The notes under the pieces: model-generated
Database searches by the model: none
The model's input: only the letters and a program-made list of their open reading frames with translations
Told to the model about the DNA's origin: nothing
Assembly: GCA_024693165.1 (NCBI GenBank)
Contig: JAILLM010000086.1
Span: forward strand, 1-8,873
DNA from: Bacilli bacterium
GTDB lineage: Bacteria; Bacillota_I; Bacilli_A; RF39; UBA660
Direction of reading: 5' to 3'
DNA: 8,873 bases
Translations under genes and position numbers: made by a program
In this document: positions 6,274 through 8,873 of the stretch, piece after piece
How the letters are laid out: every line of letters starts with the position of its first letter
How positions within the stretch are numbered: the stretch's first letter is position 1

Positions 6274-7262
6274 TTCTTCATTGTCTCCAACATTACAGCC
6301 TTAATAGTATGAAGTCTGTTTTCAGCTTCTTCGAATACTCTTGATTGTGGTCCTTCGAATACTTCATCAGTAACTTCCATTTCTTTAAGACCGAATTTTT
6401 CTTCTATATCTTTTCCAATTGTAGTTTCATTATTATGGAATGAAGGTAAGCAATGTAAGAAGATGGCACCTTTCTTAGCATTATCCATAACTTTCTTATT
6501 AATTTGATATGGTTTTAAAAGTTTAATTCTTTCTTCCCATAATTCCATAGGTTCTCCCATTGATACCCATACATCTGTATATAATGCATCAGCATCTTTA
6601 GTACCTTCCATTATATCTTCAGTCATTTCAATAGAAGCACCAGTTTTCTTACAAATTTCTTTACAAGTTTTAACTAATTCTTCATCTGGCCAAAGTTCTT
6701 TAGGAGCACAGCATGCAAATCTCATTCCTAACTTAGAACAAACAACCATTAATGAGTTTCCAACGTTATTTCTAGCATCTCCACAGAATACTAATTTACG
6801 TCCTTTTAAATCACCAAATTCTTCTTTAATAGTTAATACATCTGCAAGCATTTGAGTTGGATGAAACATATCAGTTAAACCATTCCATACAGGAACATCA
6901 GAATATTTAGCTAAAGCTTCAACTGTATCTTGTGAGAAACCTCTATATTCAATTCCATCATACATTCTGCATAATACTCTCGCAGTATCTTCAATAGTTT
7001 CTTTCTTACCCATTTGAGAACCAGTTGGACCAATGTAAGTTGCTTGCATTCCTAAATCAACTGCACCAGCTTCAAAAGAACATCTAGTTCTAGTTGAATC
7101 CTTTTCAAATAAAAGTACTACTTGTTTTCCTCTTAAATGTCTATGAGATTCACCTTTATGTTTTTGTTTCTTTAATGTAGCAGATACTTTTAAAAGATGT
7201 TCAATTTCTTTTGGAGTAAAATCTAGAAGTTTTAGAAAATCTCTTCCTCTTAAATCTACCAT
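6270..7262 (-). CDS. arcB: Ornithine carbamoyltransferase, catabolic
   Basis: A 330-residue cytoplasmic enzyme converting citrulline plus phosphate to ornithine and carbamoyl phosphate in the arginine deiminase pathway. Carbamoyl-phosphate loop STRTR 56-60, HPTQ 134-137, GDARNNV 161-167, ornithine-binding SMG loop in DVWVSMGE 230-237, HCLP 270-273 and conserved Arg316 (ENRLHTIKA) are all present, and length is normal. The start is the ATG at 7262, not an in-frame ATG at 7298: GGGAGG at 7270-7275 is 7 nt upstream, the protein then begins like other ArcB enzymes (MVDLRGRDFLKLLDF), and the overlap with arcA shrinks to 7 bp. The catabolic role is inferred from its place between arcA and the carbamate kinase; the sequence family alone does not separate ArcB from ArgF. 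Confidence 0.95.
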   Translation of the reverse strand: MVDLRGRDFLKLLDFTPKEIEHLLKVSATLKKQKHKGESHRHLRGKQVVLLFEKDSTRTRCSFEAGAVDLGMQATYIGPTGSQMGKKETIEDTARVLCRMYDGIEYRGFSQDTVEALAKYSDVPVWNGLTDMFHPTQMLADVLTIKEEFGDLKGRKLVFCGDARNNVGNSLMVVCSKLGMRFACCAPKELWPDEELVKTCKEICKKTGASIEMTEDIMEGTKDADALYTDVWVSMGEPMELWEERIKLLKPYQINKKVMDNAKKGAIFLHCLPSFHNNETTIGKDIEEKFGLKEMEVTDEVFEGPQSRVFEEAENRLHTIKAVMLETMKK

Positions 7263-8506
7263 TCTACATCCTCCCTTACTAAAGGCATTGACATACATCT
7301 AGGGCCTCCACGACCTCTACCTAATTCAGCACCTTCAATTTCAATAACTTTAATCCCTGCTTTTTTAAGCGCTTTATTTGTTTCAGTATTTCTACTATAA
7401 ACAACTACTGTACCAGGAGCGATACATAACGTATTAGATCCATCATTCCATTGTTCTCTTTCAGCAACAACTCTATCTCCACCGCCACATGGAATTAATT
7501 TAACTTCATGTTTTAAGTATTTCTTAAGTATTTGTTGTAATGTTCCTTTAATTTCAACAACTTTTAAATCTTGAGCAGTTGTAGGATCATCACCTTCAGT
7601 AATTTCAAATACTTGTAGAGTATCAGTAATACCAGGATGATATGTAAATGTATACTTATCAATTTGAGTAAATACTGTATCTAGATGCATAAAAGCTCTG
7701 CTTGATGGAATCTTAAATGCAAGAACTGTATCAATAGGACAATTAGGATCTTTAAAGTAATTAATTGCTAATGCATCAATTGCACCAGGTTCAGTTCTTT
7801 GAGAGATACCAATTGCTACCATATGATCATTAATATTTAAGAAATCTCCACCTTCAGTACTCCATTCATATGAATTGCCATAATACTTAGGAGTATCTTT
7901 ATAATTTGGATGATATCTAAATATAAAGTCAGCATAAATACATTCTCTATTACGTGTTAAAGAATACATATGATTAATATTTACTCCACTACCACAACTT
8001 GCAAAATTGTCTCTAGTGAAATAAAGATTTGGAAGTGGTGCACAAATAAACTTATCTGGAGGACAAGTCTTATCATAAAGTGTTGGATCAACCTTTAATT
8101 TAGATTTAGGCAAATCATCAACTCTTACACCAGCCATAGTCTTTAAAACTAATTTTTTAGTATCTTTAATAGCATCTAAGTAATTATATGCTAAATTATA
8201 GAATTTAATAGTATTAACTCCCGCTTCTTTTAGGAATCTATCTATAAATTCGTGTCTTACTTCAGGACCAGCTACGTCCAAAGTTTCTGCCATTAAGTCT
8301 TCAAGATAAACGACTTCGACACCATTTTTCTTTAGCGCCTTGGCAAATTCATCATGTTCTTTTTTTGCATTTGGTAAAAATGGAATATCATCAAAAAGTA
8401 ACTCTTGTAGAGTATCTGGAGTTAAATTTAATAATTCATCACCAGGTCTATGAAGTAATACTTTTTTTAATTTTCCAATTTCACTTGTTACATGAATATT
8501 GCTCAT
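7256..8506 (-). CDS. arcA: Arginine deiminase
   Basis: A 416-residue cytoplasmic enzyme hydrolysing arginine to citrulline and ammonia, the first step of the pathway. The catalytic residues of the guanidino-modifying enzyme fold are in place: FTRDN with Asp166, EGGD 218-221, MHLD with His274 and Asp276, and the nucleophile Cys404 in GGPRCMSMP near the C-terminus. Length is typical (about 410). The N-terminus SEIGKLKKVLLHRPG is characteristic of the family. ATG 8506 is preceded by AGGAG with 9-nt spacing. It is the first gene of the arc unit, with a near-consensus promoter at 8535-8563, and its stop overlaps arcB by 7 bp. Confidence 0.97.
   Translation of the reverse strand: MSNIHVTSEIGKLKKVLLHRPGDELLNLTPDTLQELLFDDIPFLPNAKKEHDEFAKALKKNGVEVVYLEDLMAETLDVAGPEVRHEFIDRFLKEAGVNTIKFYNLAYNYLDAIKDTKKLVLKTMAGVRVDDLPKSKLKVDPTLYDKTCPPDKFICAPLPNLYFTRDNFASCGSGVNINHMYSLTRNRECIYADFIFRYHPNYKDTPKYYGNSYEWSTEGGDFLNINDHMVAIGISQRTEPGAIDALAINYFKDPNCPIDTVLAFKIPSSRAFMHLDTVFTQIDKYTFTYHPGITDTLQVFEITEGDDPTTAQDLKVVEIKGTLQQILKKYLKHEVKLIPCGGGDRVVAEREQWNDGSNTLCIAPGTVVVYSRNTETNKALKKAGIKVIEIEGAELGRGRGGPRCMSMPLVREDVEW
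7270..7275 (-). promoter_or_regulatory. Ribosome binding site fixing the arcB start at 7262
   Basis: GGGAGG on the minus strand inside the 3' end of arcA, 7 nt before ATG 7262. It is the strongest such site in the arc unit and selects this start over the in-frame ATG at 7298. Confidence 0.75.
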
Positions 8507-8534
8507 TCCACATTTCTCCTATTCTACAATTAAA

Positions 8535-8563
8535 ATTATAGTTTATCTGATATTTAATGTAAA
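8535..8563 (-). promoter_or_regulatory. Promoter of the arcA-arcB-kinase/antiporter operon
   Basis: On the minus strand, TTTACA (8563-8558) and TATAAT (8540-8535) are separated by 17 bp, giving 11 of 12 matches to the vegetative consensus. Predicted initiation is near 8528, leaving a ~22-nt leader with the AGGAG site. The region between the boxes contains only a poor ARG-box-like sequence (four mismatches in the 14-bp core), so regulation of the arc unit is not evident from an operator here. Confidence 0.8.
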
Positions 8564-8597
8564 TATAGGTAAAGTTATTTTATTTATAAAAAATTTA

Positions 8598-8608
8598 TGT
8601 TATAAAAT
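8598..8608 (+). promoter_or_regulatory. Possible extended -10 promoter of a small plus-strand RNA
   Basis: TGTTATAAA (TGn at 8598-8600, TATAAA at 8601-8606, or TAAAAT at 8603-8608) has an extended -10 form but no recognisable -35. It is divergent from the arcA promoter and would start a transcript near 8612, at the foot of the hairpin at 8613-8644. Confidence 0.35.
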
Positions 8609-8611
8609 ATG

Positions 8612-8684
8612 TAGAGGAAGCATTACCTACGTAATGCTATCTCTGGTTTGAAAATAGCATCAGTATTTTAACTGATGCTTTTTA
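8612..8684 (+). ncRNA. Candidate ~72-nt small RNA ending in an intrinsic terminator
   Basis: The stretch has no usable ORF but contains two strong stem-loops. The first is AGCATTAC/GTAATGCT (8619-8626/8631-8638), extended below a 2x2 internal loop by AGAG/CTCT (8613-8616/8641-8644). The second is a terminator, AGCATCAGT/ACTGATGCT (8656-8664/8671-8679), with a T-run to 8683. An extended -10 lies just upstream. No gene upstream on the plus strand needs this terminator, which argues for an independent transcript. Its 3' end is antisense to the end of the tiny-peptide mRNA from the opposite strand, an arrangement like type I antitoxin RNAs. The alternative is that the first inverted repeat is a protein-binding operator and the second only terminates minus-strand transcription. 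Confidence 0.4.
8656..8683. terminator. Strong hairpin terminator, better on the plus strand
   Basis: AGCATCAGT (8656-8664) and ACTGATGCT (8671-8679) form a perfect 9-bp stem with a 6-nt loop. The plus direction has five T immediately after the stem. The minus direction has only ATTTTC, so it would terminate less efficiently there. It can serve both the candidate small RNA and the convergent tiny-peptide transcript. Confidence 0.75.
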
Positions 8685-8687
8685 TAT

Positions 8688-8716
8688 TAACCAAAATCCC
8701 CCTGAAAATTTTGTTA
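8688..8716. other. Imperfect hairpin with G-rich loop in the peptide mRNA 3' region
   Basis: TAAC plus AAAAT (8688-8691, 8693-8697) pairs with ATTTT plus GTTA (8708-8712, 8713-8716), with one bulged base at 8692. In the minus-strand RNA the 10-nt loop displays TTTCAGGGGG. It lies between the hairpin at the peptide stop and the terminator, adding to a heavily structured 3' region. Confidence 0.4.
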
Positions 8717-8717
8717 G

Positions 8718-8737
8718 TCTTTAACCTTAGTTAAAGA
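8718..8737. other. Hairpin placing the tiny ORF's stop codon in its loop
   Basis: TCTTTAAC (8718-8725) and GTTAAAGA (8730-8737) are perfect 8-bp arms with a 4-nt loop. On the minus strand the stop TAA (8729-8727) of the 23-codon ORF spans the top of the stem and the loop. There is no T-run after it, so it is not a classic terminator and would instead stabilise or regulate the message. Confidence 0.5.
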
Positions 8738-8798
8738 TTATTAATAAAATAATTATTACAATTAAAAGTAAGATTAGGGTATCTTCCTTATTAATCAC
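8727..8798 (-). CDS. Tiny hydrophobic peptide, possible type I toxin
   Basis: A 23-codon ORF with a GTG start and TAA stop. The peptide begins with a short polar head (MINKEDT), then has a continuous run of Leu/Ile/Val to near the end (about residues 8-21), finishing Phe-Asn, so it is a single membrane helix. GGGGTGAT at 8810-8803, close to the perfect anti-16S complement, lies at good spacing before GTG 8798. An in-frame GTG at 8807 would add three residues but overlaps that site. A TATAAT at 8861-8866 and a 5' hairpin at 8841-8854 lie upstream. Size, hydrophobicity and a structured mRNA facing a convergent small RNA resemble type I toxins such as TxpA, BsrG or Fst, but I recognise no specific family. 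AT-rich DNA readily yields Ile/Leu runs by chance, so the control signals are the main support. Confidence 0.45.
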   Translation of the reverse strand: MINKEDTLILLLIVIIILLIIFN

Positions 8799-8840
8799 AA
8801 TAATCACCCCACTTTTTTTAAAGTAAATGAGATAACATCA

Positions 8841-8854
8841 GGATAACACTATCC
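8841..8854. other. 5'-terminal stem-loop of the tiny-peptide mRNA
   Basis: GGATA and TATCC form a perfect 5-bp stem around a 4-nt loop. It sits within a base or two of the predicted minus-strand transcription start. Hairpins at the extreme 5' end commonly protect small toxin mRNAs from decay; that role is inferred here. Confidence 0.4.
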
Positions 8855-8860
8855 TCTACT

Positions 8861-8866
8861 ATTATA
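8861..8866 (-). promoter_or_regulatory. -10 box of the tiny-peptide transcript (promoter cut by window edge)
   Basis: A consensus TATAAT on the minus strand, with predicted start near 8854. The -35 would lie at about 8884-8889, outside the window, so the promoter cannot be completed. Confidence 0.45.
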
Positions 8867-8873
8867 TATACAC

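Noticed and set aside
7263..7298. Longer arcB starting at ATG 7298
   Set aside because: It would add 12 residues unlike other ArcB N-termini and overlap arcA by 43 bp; the strong GGGAGG site supports ATG 7262 instead.
8541..8560. ARG box in the arcA promoter spacer
   Set aside because: The best alignment has four mismatches in the 14-bp core, which is no better than expected in such AT-rich sequence.
8571..8600. Direct ATTTAT repeats upstream of arcA
   Set aside because: They are short, fully AT and compatible with background composition; no spacing or symmetry suggests a binding site.
1..8873. Mycoplasma genetic code (TGA as tryptophan)
   Set aside because: TGA is the natural stop of the permease and arcB genes, placed at overlaps with the next gene, and tryptophans are TGG.
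1..8873. CRISPR arrays, tRNA/rRNA genes, insertion sequences or prophage genes
   Set aside because: No regularly spaced repeats, cloverleaf-like segments, transposase motifs or phage proteins were seen.

Overview
The window reads as a very AT-rich, low-GC Gram-positive (Bacillota) chromosome segment, plausibly a host-associated anaerobe of the Bacilli/Erysipelotrichia-like or RF39-like kind. That placement is an inference from base composition, strong AGGAGG-type ribosome binding sites and gene content. TGA is used as a stop (ends of the transporter permease and of arcB) and tryptophan is TGG, so this is the standard bacterial code and not the Mycoplasma code.

Layout. Positions 1-891 (+ strand) hold the tail of an unrecognised reading frame, a shortened YigZ/IMPACT-family gene and a translationally coupled unknown gene. 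Bases 1-40 are a perfect inverted copy of bases 229-268 inside yigZ, which may be an assembly fold-back. A bidirectional hairpin terminator at 882-907 separates these from a convergent unknown membrane-anchored gene (898-1548, minus), which has its own good promoter. Everything from 1629 to 8506 is on the minus strand and forms an arginine uptake and fermentation module in two transcription units. The first transcribed is arcA, arcB and a carbamate kinase fused to an ArcD/YfcC-type membrane antiporter, with a terminator at 3857-3884. The second is an ABC amino-acid transporter made of a fused binding-protein/permease and its ATPase, with a terminator at 1603-1630. The 8507-8873 region upstream of arcA holds the arc promoter, a candidate small RNA on the plus strand and, converging on it, a tiny hydrophobic-peptide ORF with promoter, ribosome binding site and hairpins. 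Together these resemble a type I toxin-antitoxin locus.

How the genes work together. The ABC system would import arginine (substrate inferred from context and an ArgR-box-like operator in its promoter). Arginine deiminase converts it to citrulline and ammonia, and ornithine carbamoyltransferase converts citrulline to ornithine and carbamoyl phosphate. The carbamate kinase half of the fusion makes ATP from carbamoyl phosphate, while the membrane half would exchange ornithine for arginine. The pathway is compressed into five genes with overlapping ends (4, 7 and 8 bp).

The items most worth a second look are the single-polypeptide carbamate kinase-antiporter fusion and the convergent tiny peptide/small RNA locus at 8598-8866.
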